Assembly (NCBI RefSeq): GCF_034931045.1
Contig: NZ_JAYGHH010000005.1
Coordinates: 124,001-188,000, forward strand
Direction of reading: 5' to 3'
DNA: 64,000 bases
Source: Nodularia sp034931045
GTDB taxonomy: Bacteria > Cyanobacteriota > Cyanobacteriia > Cyanobacteriales > Nostocaceae
Part shown: in pieces, positions 1-9,243 of the stretch
Numbering within the stretch: the stretch's first letter is position 1
Layout: the number at the start of each line of letters is the position of its first letter
Notes under the pieces: model-generated
Told to the model about the DNA's origin: nothing
The model's database searches: none
Seen by the model: the letters and a program-made list of their open reading frames with translations, nothing else
Program-made: the position numbers and the translations under genes

Positions 1-835
1 TTAATTCCTGTTCTTCATCAATAATTTCTACCCATTGATTAGGCTGAAATGACTGTAAATCATCTCTGCCAACGTTCCTAATTTCAATAGTATTGCTTGT
101 TATATTTTTAATACTACTAACAACTATAGCATTATTTCGCGCCCATTTAAATGTTGCTTGATTAATATTACCAGATTGATGAATTTCAATTCTATATAAC
201 TGATTTTCTGAACCTAGATAAGCATTTTTGGGATTAACTAGTTTTCCTTCTAAAACACTATTAGCAGTTGCAGCATTTAAATATACTTTGCGGTCTATAT
301 TTAAATTGTTGGCGAAAAATTTCCAGTCTTTAATTTCAGGTTCTTGTTCATTGACATCAAAAACTTCCATCAACTTTACTTGCCAAACTATTTTAGTTCG
401 GGTAGAAGTGTCAAGTCCTTTAAGTGCTGCTTCTCGAATTTCTGGATCTTCTAGTGCTGTAATATCACGTTCCCAGACATCTAGATAAGCCAGATAAAAT
501 CCATCTTGGGTTAATTGGGGTGGGTTGGGATAGTCTAATTGTGTTTTGTAGGTTGTATTTTGTTCTAATTCGCAAATAATTCCATTGACGTACATTTTGC
601 CAGCATTTATCTTAAAATCTGCTGCTGACTCAGAGACATCAATTCTAAAACTATCACTATTTTTCAGTACACCACTATCACCGATAATATATTTAGCTAA
701 AGATTGTGTAAGATAATTTTGAATATCAACTTGTTCATTCCAATCAGCATCTAATTGTAGTCGTCCCTGTTGCATCCGCACAGCTTGATAATGTTTTTCA
801 GGACGAAATGTCAACCGAGTAATATCACCTTTCAT
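1..835 (-). CDS. DUF6519-type CIS-associated protein (3' end outside window)
   Basis: The ATG is at 835-833 and the frame is open to the window edge, giving about 278 residues of N-terminal sequence. The opening MKGDITRLTFRPEKHYQAV followed by QQGRLQLDADWNEQ is typical of the DUF6519 family, which is found next to tail and baseplate genes of contractile injection systems. The function of the family is unknown; a structural or tail-fibre-like role is inferred from its position. It lies 14 bp after the stop of the long tail protein and on the same strand, so it is probably the next gene of the same operon. The family call comes from recalled motif similarity, and the C-terminal half cannot be seen. 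Confidence 0.75.
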   Translation of the reverse strand, partial: MKGDITRLTFRPEKHYQAVRMQQGRLQLDADWNEQVDIQNYLTQSLAKYIIGDSGVLKNSDSFRIDVSESAADFKINAGKMYVNGIICELEQNTTYKTQLDYPNPPQLTQDGFYLAYLDVWERDITALEDPEIREAALKGLDTSTRTKIVWQVKLMEVFDVNEQEPEIKDWKFFANNLNIDRKVYLNAATANSVLEGKLVNPKNAYLGSENQLYRIEIHQSGNINQATFKWARNNAIVVSSIKNITSNTIEIRNVGRDDLQSFQPNQWVEIIDEEQEL

Positions 836-849
836 AATTAATTATTTCC

Positions 850-3800
850 TTAACTTTGATAAAAAATGCCTGTTTCTAGGCCAAATCTGAGATATTCATT
901 GAGACTAGCACGTAAATTTGTTTCTCGTTGCGGTTGTTGCAGATAGTTAAACACACCCATTTCGGAATTATCTTCTGCGCCAGTGCTTATCTCTGGAATA
1001 GAGAATTGACTCAGTTGACCGTAATTAGGTTCGCCATATTTTTCTGATGTAAAACTGGGTTGAGAATTGATTAAAATAATACTTTGTTCATCAAATCCAT
1101 CAAAGCCACGGTTGATTGATATCCAATTAGTACCATTATTTTGGGAATACAAAACATTACCCGCAAATGTTCCGGCATAAATATCTTGATTATCAGGATT
1201 TATGGCAAAGCTGGTAATTGCCGTCAAAGTCAAGCTGGTAGTAATTTGTTGCCAAGTATTACCATTATCTTGAGATATAAATATATTACCTCCCATTGTA
1301 CCGGCTAGGAAATAGTTAATACTAAATGTTGTTTGTGGAGGTAAATCATCATTAAAAGCAGCATCAATAATTAAGGTGTTATCCTCCTCTATAGCAATAA
1401 TAGTTCTAGTTTGATTATTAAGATTAATTACGCTACCTTTGGCTAATTCTGTGTTAAAAGCGGTATCAATACCCGTGATTTTTGTACCATTACTAGAAAT
1501 AGTTCCTGTTCCTGGTTTGGTATATGTTGTCAAGGCTGTAATATCTGTATCAGTTAAGCCGTTATTTACTAATTTCCATTTTTGACAATCATTCTGAGAA
1601 CGGAAAATACCATTTCTCGTCCCGATAAAAATTTGACCATTATATTGATTAATAGTTAAGGCTGTAACATGACGATTGGGTAAATCACGATTGAGGGCAG
1701 TCCAAATATTACCATTATTATTGGAACGATAAAAACCAGCCTCAGTTCCAACAAATATATCACCATTATTAGGGTTAACTATTAATTCTTTAATTTGGCG
1801 ATTTTGTAACCCAAAATTTATGGGTTGCCAATTTTTGGCATTATCTTGAGAACGAAAAACACCGCTATCGGTTCCCGCTAAAATATATTGGGTTTTCAAG
1901 ATTGTTTCCGCAGGTAAATCACTGGTAAATGGTGCATTAATTTCTAGGACAGTATCAGAGATGATTTTTGTGATAGTTCTGGTTTCACCTGCGGCCATAA
2001 TTAGACTATCTTTTCTCAGTTCTTTGGTGAATTTTGTTCCCTCTCCCGTAATTTTTGTACCTGTACTATAAATGACACCAGTAACAGATTTATTATAGGT
2101 AACTAAGGCAGTAATATTAGTAGCGACGATGGGAGATATCTTGTTGTTAATTGTGACTGTATTACTCAAATTCCAAGTTTCACCATTATCTAGAGAGGTG
2201 TAAATACCTCCGTCGGTTGTACCAGCTAAGATTAAATTTGTTTCTGCGATATCAGTGGGAATATTAGCCAGCAATTTAGTAACATTTTGATTAGTTAAAT
2301 TATTATTGCGTGGTTGCCAAATATAATGGGAGCATCCCAACTTGGACAATACATATTTCATTAAACTGTAAGAACCTGATTCCACGGTTAGACAGAAAAG
2401 ATATATTTGCCAAAGTGGGATGCTCCCAATATAATCGTTATTTAAATAATATATTCCCTTACCAGCAGTCCCCACGAAAACTTCTCCGGTAGTGTGATTA
2501 ATCGCTAAAGATGTAATACTTGCAGGTAAATTAGCAACTTTTTGTAAAGCTAAATCTGGTTGACAACGATAGCGGCTGGGTGTGTGGGAACCATAAGGTA
2601 AATAAGAAAATCGAATGCAGCCAATTTGTGTCCGCAGAACGGTTACTGTTTCAGTAAAAATGCTGTTACTTGCTTCTAAGCTGTTAACATTTGTTCTGCC
2701 AAAAACTGTAGTGCGATTAATCTCTACTTTGGTTCCTAAAGCTGTAATGGCACTATGATTACCTTGGTATAGTTTATCTATAATGCTATCGATGATTTCT
2801 AACTGTGGTACTGTGTCAGCTAGAAGGATATTTCCAGAGATGCTGTTAGCAATGAAAACTTTTAATTTGGTGTTATCTGTTGCTTCGTCACTGGCTTCTA
2901 AGTCCCAGAAGTTCTGCACATCTGTATCAGGGATGTTTAACCATTGCCATTGTTGAGTAATTTCTTGTAAAAAAGAAAAGCCACTAGCTAATTTTTGGAA
3001 TGCTAATTTAAACAGTTTAGTGAGATTATTGGGAGAATTAGCACTATCTTCGCCTATGCCTAAAATGAGAATCTGCTGAATAAAGCTGAGAAAATAAATG
3101 ATGATTGCTAGTAGGGTAAAATCGTTCTCTGATTCTGTGTCTGATTCTAATTCCCGTTCTGCTTGTTCTACAGTCAAGGCTGCGGTTGGAGATAATAAGG
3201 TGCAATTGACTATGTGTAATTCTTTGAGATTTCCTGGCAGAATAGTTACTTTACCTTCTATTAGTAAACCATCAAGAATAATTTCACCGGGGTTACTATC
3301 TTTTTTGGCAGTTCCCTTGACTAATAATTTACCTTGTAAATGGGGTTGGCGTTCATTAGCAGCTACTATTTTTAACTTTTTATCGGCTGGAATTGCTACG
3401 GTAAAGTTACCCTGATAAGTGTGGTTGTCTCTGAGGGTAATTACTCCCATTTCTACATCTGGGATAATATCAATTTTGCCTTGGGGGGTAATATAAATAA
3501 TTGCTTTTTGGTTAGGATTAATGTTAAAATCTAAGGTAGATAATTTATCTATTTGAATAAGTTTAGCTTTGCTATTTACCGCTTTACCCGGAGATATTTG
3601 TAATTGCTTGGCAAGAGGATTAACTAATTTAACTTCTAAGCCATTAATAACTCCTGGCTGAAATTTGGGTGCAATTGTTGTATCAGCTTCGGCAATTTGT
3701 CCTATGGGGTTAATGACTAAGCTGGCTAATAATACTCCTGTTGTTGTGGGAATTTCTGCTGAGGGAATAAATTTAAGCTGCCATTTTGGTTCTTCGGTGG

Positions 3801-5424
3801 CTTCTTTATAGCAAATAACTAAAAATACTGTTTGGTTGGGGTATTTTCTCAAGCTGACTTGGTAGTTAATTCCTAAATAAATCCGATTGCCTTGACTATC
3901 TACAGCTGTACCAGAGACGATGGTAATTGTATCGGCTTTTTTATTGGCTGTGACAGTTAAACCATTCAGTACCCCTGGTTGAAATTTTGCCGGATTTTCG
4001 TTATTTACTAAAGTAGTCTGGGATTGATTATTGCTATAAATTGACTGCAATTCTAGATAAATTTTTGCTTCGCAGTATTCCCAAGTTTTGACATTTTTAT
4101 TCCATTCTTGGATGGCTGTTGCTAGGCTGGGAAAGATGGGTTTTACAGGCTGTGATTTTTTGTTGATAGCCGCAGGAGAAATGAGTGGAATGGGAGTAGA
4201 TGCGAAAACATGATTTTCTATTTGTTCTCTACTATTATTTAAGATTTGTTGTTTGACTTCCCACTGGATAAAAGTGAGAAATTGGGGGATATTTAAAGTT
4301 AGGCTGCGGTCATAAGTACCACCACCAATATCACCACTAAAAGCGTAAGAATAACTGACTTCTACGGTTTGGGGGGCGGATTTCGTAATCACGGCTAACC
4401 GTCCCAATTCGGGATCTACAATTGCTTGGATTTCAAAGGTTTTCTCTATTTTGCCATCGCTAGTTTTATAAGTTTTAATCTGAGGATAAAGTTGCCAATC
4501 TTGTTCATCCCATTTACTTAAGTCATCAATCAGAATATTTTCTGGGGAAATTGATTGATGATTGAGAAAGACTTGTAAAACTGGATTATTACCAAAATAG
4601 CCGTTACTTGATGGTATTTTTCCTTCAGTGATTAATTGACGACGTGTTTCTAATTCTGCAACTAGGGTTAAACGACGTAAAGAGGCGGGTAAGTTGATTT
4701 CGGCGGCGAGACTGGTAATTTCTGTTTCTGTTTGCGGCTGATTAAATAGGGGAATATCAATACCTAATGGGTTAAAAGTATAGTAGCGTCCTTCATTTTT
4801 ATTGTCTGCAAATTTAATTTGACGTGCGGTGATTCTTTGAATAGGATAGCTTTTGAGTCGCCATAAAAATATACCAATATTGGCAAGATTATATTTACCA
4901 CCTTGATTGTTGATGTTACGAATTTCTACGGTATGCGCTACCGATTCTTCAAAGGGTGTGCCGATGGTGTCAATTTTTCCAGATTGACGGATATCTACAA
5001 AAACGTTGTTAGTCTGGAGATTATTTAAATTTTGGGTGGTGCTGACTAATTTAAAAAACTCTACCACACGCGATCGCCAGCCGGTAATATCTGCAATTAA
5101 TTGTTCTAAAACTGGTGCTGTACCTTTGCGGTTACGATAGGCTAAGGTATTGGCTACATAAGCGCGTCGTTCTCTTCCATAGGTGCGGGTTTGTTCGGTA
5201 TATAAAGTTACGGCTAGTAAGTCACCAATATAAGGTACTACCCACTCGTCGCAGGTTTCAATAAACCAGTTTTCATATAAATTGGCGATATCGGTTTCGA
5301 CAATTTCTAGTTCCTGTTCAATTACTCCGAGTAAGGCGCGTAGGGAACCGCCTTGAGTTTCATCTCGGATACGGTAAATGGCTGGTATTAAGTTATATAG
5401 CCGTTCTGGGTTGGGGTTGTTCAT
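850..5424 (-). CDS. Long phage-tail/baseplate-type protein with Asp-box propeller
   Basis: This 1524-residue protein begins with a tail-protein-I-like segment (residues 1-120; YNLIPAIYRIRDETQGG, then DEWVVPYIGDLLAV), which in CIS and phages sits at the baseplate periphery. The middle (roughly 120-980) is beta-rich and unrecognised. From about residue 985 to 1460 there are Asp-box repeats of the form SxDNGxxW (SLDNGETW, SQDNAKNW, SNNNGNIW, SQNDCQKW, SQDNGNTW, SQNNGTNW), indicating a sialidase/Ycf48-like beta-propeller with about seven blades. Two copies of a 70-residue module lie between blades, near residues 1105-1180 and 1298-1368. A MITE has added 36 residues at about 999-1034. The gene ends 14 bp before the DUF6519 gene. 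A role in the outer baseplate or in surface contact is inferred. Confidence 0.8.
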   Translation of the reverse strand: MNNPNPERLYNLIPAIYRIRDETQGGSLRALLGVIEQELEIVETDIANLYENWFIETCDEWVVPYIGDLLAVTLYTEQTRTYGRERRAYVANTLAYRNRKGTAPVLEQLIADITGWRSRVVEFFKLVSTTQNLNNLQTNNVFVDIRQSGKIDTIGTPFEESVAHTVEIRNINNQGGKYNLANIGIFLWRLKSYPIQRITARQIKFADNKNEGRYYTFNPLGIDIPLFNQPQTETEITSLAAEINLPASLRRLTLVAELETRRQLITEGKIPSSNGYFGNNPVLQVFLNHQSISPENILIDDLSKWDEQDWQLYPQIKTYKTSDGKIEKTFEIQAIVDPELGRLAVITKSAPQTVEVSYSYAFSGDIGGGTYDRSLTLNIPQFLTFIQWEVKQQILNNSREQIENHVFASTPIPLISPAAINKKSQPVKPIFPSLATAIQEWNKNVKTWEYCEAKIYLELQSIYSNNQSQTTLVNNENPAKFQPGVLNGLTVTANKKADTITIVSGTAVDSQGNRIYLGINYQVSLRKYPNQTVFLVICYKEATEEPKWQLKFIPSAEIPTTTGVLLASLVINPIGQIAEADTTIAPKFQPGVINGLEVKLVNPLAKQLQISPGKAVNSKAKLIQIDKLSTLDFNINPNQKAIIYITPQGKIDIIPDVEMGVITLRDNHTYQGNFTVAIPADKKLKIVAANERQPHLQGKLLVKGTAKKDSNPGEIILDGLLIEGKVTILPGNLKELHIVNCTLLSPTAALTVEQAERELESDTESENDFTLLAIIIYFLSFIQQILILGIGEDSANSPNNLTKLFKLAFQKLASGFSFLQEITQQWQWLNIPDTDVQNFWDLEASDEATDNTKLKVFIANSISGNILLADTVPQLEIIDSIIDKLYQGNHSAITALGTKVEINRTTVFGRTNVNSLEASNSIFTETVTVLRTQIGCIRFSYLPYGSHTPSRYRCQPDLALQKVANLPASITSLAINHTTGEVFVGTAGKGIYYLNNDYIGSIPLWQIYLFCLTVESGSYSLMKYVLSKLGCSHYIWQPRNNNLTNQNVTKLLANIPTDIAETNLILAGTTDGGIYTSLDNGETWNLSNTVTINNKISPIVATNITALVTYNKSVTGVIYSTGTKITGEGTKFTKELRKDSLIMAAGETRTITKIISDTVLEINAPFTSDLPAETILKTQYILAGTDSGVFRSQDNAKNWQPINFGLQNRQIKELIVNPNNGDIFVGTEAGFYRSNNNGNIWTALNRDLPNRHVTALTINQYNGQIFIGTRNGIFRSQNDCQKWKLVNNGLTDTDITALTTYTKPGTGTISSNGTKITGIDTAFNTELAKGSVINLNNQTRTIIAIEEDNTLIIDAAFNDDLPPQTTFSINYFLAGTMGGNIFISQDNGNTWQQITTSLTLTAITSFAINPDNQDIYAGTFAGNVLYSQNNGTNWISINRGFDGFDEQSIILINSQPSFTSEKYGEPNYGQLSQFSIPEISTGAEDNSEMGVFNYLQQPQRETNLRASLNEYLRFGLETGIFYQS
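2328..2428. mobile_element. 101-bp MITE inserted in frame in the tail-protein gene
   Basis: The element begins GGGAGCATCCCAACTTGG and ends CCAAAGTGGGATGCTCCCA, which are near-perfect terminal inverted repeats. It is flanked by a 7-bp direct repeat ATATAAT (2321-2327 and 2429-2435) that reads as a target-site duplication. Element plus one duplication is 108 bp, exactly 36 codons, with no stop in the coding frame. Removing it restores the continuous reading NNDYI-WQPRNN, which looks like an ordinary propeller blade. It has no coding capacity of its own, so it must have been moved by a transposase elsewhere. Confidence 0.88.
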
Positions 5425-5441
5425 AGTGGGGTGGGGATTTA

Positions 5442-5470
5442 TTTCACGCAGAGGCGCAGAGGCGCAGAGA
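5442..5470. repeat. Dispersed CGCAGAGG-type tandem repeat
   Basis: The gap between two tail genes holds TTTCACGCAGAGGCGCAGAG with a further unit. It is the same family as the repeats at 9136, 9178, 11780, 13183, 25785 and 52405, on either strand. It is a short tandemly repeated sequence of the kind common between genes in Nostocales, with no known function. Confidence 0.75.
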
Positions 5471-5481
5471 GGAGGAGGGAT

Positions 5482-8400
5482 TTATGGTGTGTTTATTAAG
5501 ATGATATTTTTAGGATTGAGTAATAGTAATTGTGCTGGTAAGATTTTACTCTGTTGTTCGTCCCATGTTGCTGTGGCGGCAGATAGGGATGATTCTAAGG
5601 TTTTGGGAAGGGAGGAAAGATAAAGTGCATCTAAATCTACTGCAATTACACCTGTGATATTCTGGATAGCAGCGATCGCTTCTGAAGTAGTTACAGATTG
5701 TCCGAAACTCCGCTTTTCAAAGGAAAATGTTTCTTGTAATGCAGTGCGAATTTCTGCTAATACTGGTTTGACTTCCCGTCGAGAATCTATCAAAATTTTA
5801 GCCTCCAAATTAAATAGCAATGGTTGATAGCTACCAATTTGCACATCTATCTGTTCTGGGGCGCGACTCTGAGCGATCGCCTGCATTAAATTGGTGTAAA
5901 GTTGAGAGTCTGGGGTGATAGCTTTCCCATTTACCGCCCCAATGGTAATGTAAATAATGGGGATATCATTATTAGGTATCACTTCCGCCTTGGCTTTACC
6001 AATACCAGCAAAAGCCCGGCTAAAGTCTTCAAAGTCTTGCAGAGAAACAATTCTATCCAAGGTACGGACAGTTAGAGGTGCGCTGGTTCGGGCTTCGTTT
6101 AAGGCTTCTCTTGCTGCTGCGCCTGTTGCGGGTACAGGGTTTGTGACTTCCCGAATCCCCAAAGGTCGAGTTTTCAGTAAACTTAAGCTATCCTGTGCAA
6201 TTTCTCCCGCTAACCCAATACCACTACGGTAACGCGCCATGATGTTTTCTAAACCACTGGGTAAACGTGCGCCTTTTTCACCGTCTCCAAAGGTAATTGT
6301 GGTTGTGCCATCGTCATCAATGCGAGTAATATAATTTTGATCTAGGTGATTTAGTCCATACAATGAAGGGACTTCTTGCCAACGTACACCATCAACAAAT
6401 AATTCTAAGGTAGTCTTTGCACCACTAGGAGTAGTTGCGGGAATGTAAGTTAATGGTGGTTTATTTAATATAAAAGTTTGATTAGTTAAAGTACCGTCAC
6501 CACTTCCTAAAACTTCCTCAATTGTTTCTCCATGAGTCGCCGGAGTCACATTAGCATAAATCACCGTAGTTGCAGGATCATAACTATTTTGTAACGGTTC
6601 AGTTAAAATCAGAATCGGTTGTAATTGGTCTATTGGTGGTGTTTTAATTGTACAAACTTCACTAACAATTTGATCATCTATGGCGGCTGGTTGTAAACTA
6701 ATATCCTCTGGTGCATTTAGTTGTAAAAAACCGACAAATCCGTTTCTATCTCGTAAATGCCATCTTTGAGATTTTGGTGGTGACATTAGTTGTAGTAAGT
6801 CGCCAATTTTCACAGCCACAGATAAAAAGCCATCAGGTGAGGTTAAAGTAGCAACTTTCTCCATTTTAACTCGGATGCGTTTACCACTGACAATGATAGT
6901 TTTTTCTGCTTCTAAACCGGAAACATATTCACTCAAATAAATCTGATTTTCTCGAATCGGATCATGAAATATTTTTTGTTGTTGAATTTGAATACTCAAC
7001 GTTTCATCAGCTAATTTTAGACTTTCACTTTGAGCTAAAACTATAGTTTGACGCAGGTTAAAATCATGGGGATTTACATTATCTGCTGAGACAATTCGAG
7101 TGATTTTATTATTTAATCCAAAGTCCCGCCGATTGATATTTAAGGAACTTTCAACGAGAAAAGGCTTTGCAATTTTACCATCTTCTGTTAATAAGACTAT
7201 CCAACTTTGGGGCAGAATCTTCGTATAAATATTGTCTAAATCTATTCCTGGCTGGGAAATTGCAAATTCAGGCCATTCTTGTTGTGCATCTTCTACAAAT
7301 CCAGCAAAGGTACTACCAGCAAAGAATTTGTTAGCTGTACTAATAATTGTGGTAATATTCGCATCTACGCCAATCTCAATTTTAACTGTATTCCAAGTAT
7401 CGGTATTTTGATTTTTTTCATGGCGAAAAATTCCGTTTTTACTTCCTGATAATAAGTATTGGCTATCTGAATTGTACGCTAAGGCGGTTATATGAGAATT
7501 GGAGCTAATTTCCAACCAAATATCACCATGATTGATAGAAGAGAAAATTCCATTTCCTGTACCAGCAATGATATATTGTGTATCTTGAATAGTATCAATA
7601 ATTAGTGAATGAACTTGAATATCTGATTTATTTAATTCCCAAGTCTCTCCGTTATCTAAAGAGTGATAAATACCATCATCAGTCCCAGCAAATATATATT
7701 GTGCTTCTCCAACTGGATAAATCAGTAAAGAAAATACAGCTTTACCTAATAAGCCTTTCTCAAACCAATTTTTTCCGTTATCTGAGGATCGATAAATACC
7801 ATCATCAGTCCCAGCAAATATATAAATAGTGTAACTGACTAAGGAACGAATCACTGTATTCGGTAAAGCTGTGTTAATAGTATTGACATTGGTATTATTC
7901 TCACCTGTATATTCTACCCGCACGCCGCCCAAATTAATGGGAGTCCAATTTTCACCATTATCTTTAGAACTATATACACCACCGCCAGGAGTTCCCGCTA
8001 AAATATATCCCCGTGCATCAATATATAGTGTTTGAATAGTTAGATTGGTAATGCCAATATTGACAGATTTCCATTTGTCTCCATTATCTATAGAGCGAAA
8101 AATACCTGCGCCTGATGTGCCAACAAATAAGTAATTGTTATCTTGATTTACAGCTAAACAACGAATATCAATTATTGGTAAACCTGCGTTAATCGCTGTC
8201 CAATTACTACTATTAATACTGCGAAAAATGCCGCCTTTAATTGTACCTTGATAATCACGTTTAATTTCATTGGGCATATCCTGCCATTTGGGGGCATTAT
8301 AACCAAATAAAGCGACTCGTTGGCGAAAGGCGAAAACTTGGGGATTTTGCAGGGGACTAGAAATTTGAGACGGTAACTGCTGTTTCCAGGTAATTTGGGT

Positions 8401-9087
8401 ATAACCCATACCTGTATTTGTCTCTACCGTTGCTAAGGTGAGGAGATACCAAATCTTGTCTTGAGAAATATTATCAATTAATAGGACGCGATCGCCTGGT
8501 TGTAGTTGCGTATTTATACCCTGCAAATATAATGTCCTGGTATCGGTATTAACTTTTTGTGGTCTTGTCTGTCTGGGTTTAAGTAGATTCCACTGTACAC
8601 GCGCGATAATTTCGGCACTGGTTTCAAAGGTTTGCGGAAGTTCATCTTCCCCCGGAATGCTGACAATTTGCGTACCAGTAGGAACTGTAGCCATTCCCAA
8701 ACTACCGGGCGCATCATCGACGGTAAAGGCTAAATAGGTACTCGCAGCTACACCGGGGTCAAGTTCATAACCAATCGCCCTAGCTAATTCTAATACAGAC
8801 CGCAGTTCGGTAGCAGTTTTAATAAAACCCTCATTGGCAATGCGTTCTTGGTAAAAAGTCAGGACATCAGCCACCACCGCCCAAGCATCTAAAATGGCGA
8901 TCGCTGGATCATCCACAGCACGAGTTGTCAACTTTGCCAAGGGTGCAGTATTGGTAATATTATTTGCATATCGAGGTAAATTAGCTAATAGGCGATCGCG
9001 GAAACTAGCCCAATCACCAATGCGGTAAGCTAGGGATGGTAAGCTAGGACGATTATAGATTTTTGGCGGTTTATCAGTGGGATTCAT
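5482..9087 (-). CDS. Baseplate assembly protein (J/gp6-like) with inserted Asp-box propeller
   Basis: This 1201-residue protein has baseplate-wedge sequence at both ends. Residues 1-275 contain DDPAIAILDAWAVVADVLTF and FYQERIANEGF; residues about 610-1201 contain QSWIVLLTEDG, TITFGDGEKGARLPSG and SAPLTVRTLDRIVSLQDFEDF, typical of the baseplate J family. Between them (about 280-605) sit seven Asp-box-like repeats (SINSSNW, SIDNGDKW, SKDNGENW, SSDNGKNW, SLDNGETW, SINHGDIW and a weaker one), that is, a seven-bladed propeller inserted into a loop. Homologues I know run directly from the RxYxG segment to the EWPEF segment. It is co-directional with its neighbours. The wedge role is well supported; the propeller's role is unknown. 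Confidence 0.85.
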   Translation of the reverse strand: MNPTDKPPKIYNRPSLPSLAYRIGDWASFRDRLLANLPRYANNITNTAPLAKLTTRAVDDPAIAILDAWAVVADVLTFYQERIANEGFIKTATELRSVLELARAIGYELDPGVAASTYLAFTVDDAPGSLGMATVPTGTQIVSIPGEDELPQTFETSAEIIARVQWNLLKPRQTRPQKVNTDTRTLYLQGINTQLQPGDRVLLIDNISQDKIWYLLTLATVETNTGMGYTQITWKQQLPSQISSPLQNPQVFAFRQRVALFGYNAPKWQDMPNEIKRDYQGTIKGGIFRSINSSNWTAINAGLPIIDIRCLAVNQDNNYLFVGTSGAGIFRSIDNGDKWKSVNIGITNLTIQTLYIDARGYILAGTPGGGVYSSKDNGENWTPINLGGVRVEYTGENNTNVNTINTALPNTVIRSLVSYTIYIFAGTDDGIYRSSDNGKNWFEKGLLGKAVFSLLIYPVGEAQYIFAGTDDGIYHSLDNGETWELNKSDIQVHSLIIDTIQDTQYIIAGTGNGIFSSINHGDIWLEISSNSHITALAYNSDSQYLLSGSKNGIFRHEKNQNTDTWNTVKIEIGVDANITTIISTANKFFAGSTFAGFVEDAQQEWPEFAISQPGIDLDNIYTKILPQSWIVLLTEDGKIAKPFLVESSLNINRRDFGLNNKITRIVSADNVNPHDFNLRQTIVLAQSESLKLADETLSIQIQQQKIFHDPIRENQIYLSEYVSGLEAEKTIIVSGKRIRVKMEKVATLTSPDGFLSVAVKIGDLLQLMSPPKSQRWHLRDRNGFVGFLQLNAPEDISLQPAAIDDQIVSEVCTIKTPPIDQLQPILILTEPLQNSYDPATTVIYANVTPATHGETIEEVLGSGDGTLTNQTFILNKPPLTYIPATTPSGAKTTLELFVDGVRWQEVPSLYGLNHLDQNYITRIDDDGTTTITFGDGEKGARLPSGLENIMARYRSGIGLAGEIAQDSLSLLKTRPLGIREVTNPVPATGAAAREALNEARTSAPLTVRTLDRIVSLQDFEDFSRAFAGIGKAKAEVIPNNDIPIIYITIGAVNGKAITPDSQLYTNLMQAIAQSRAPEQIDVQIGSYQPLLFNLEAKILIDSRREVKPVLAEIRTALQETFSFEKRSFGQSVTTSEAIAAIQNITGVIAVDLDALYLSSLPKTLESSLSAATATWDEQQSKILPAQLLLLNPKNIILINTP

Positions 9088-9135
9088 GTTGAATTATAAT
9101 TTGATATCCAAGAATTACCTTTCTTTTTCTTTCTA

Positions 9136-9202
9136 CCTTTGCGCCTTTGCGTGAAACAAATTATTTAAATGAACGAACCGCAGAGACGCAGAGGACACAG
9201 AG
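9136..9202. repeat. Pair of CTTTGCG / CAGAGACG dispersed repeats
   Basis: The 156-bp gap between two baseplate genes has CCTTTGCGCCTTTGCGTGAA at 9136-9156 and an inverted relative, CCGCAGAGACGCAGAGG, from 9178. Together they could form a hairpin in the operon transcript. They belong to the repeat family noted at 5442. Confidence 0.65.
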
Positions 9203-9243
9203 TTATGAGAGTTGGAGAGGTTTTTTGGTGGGGTTCAATTAAG

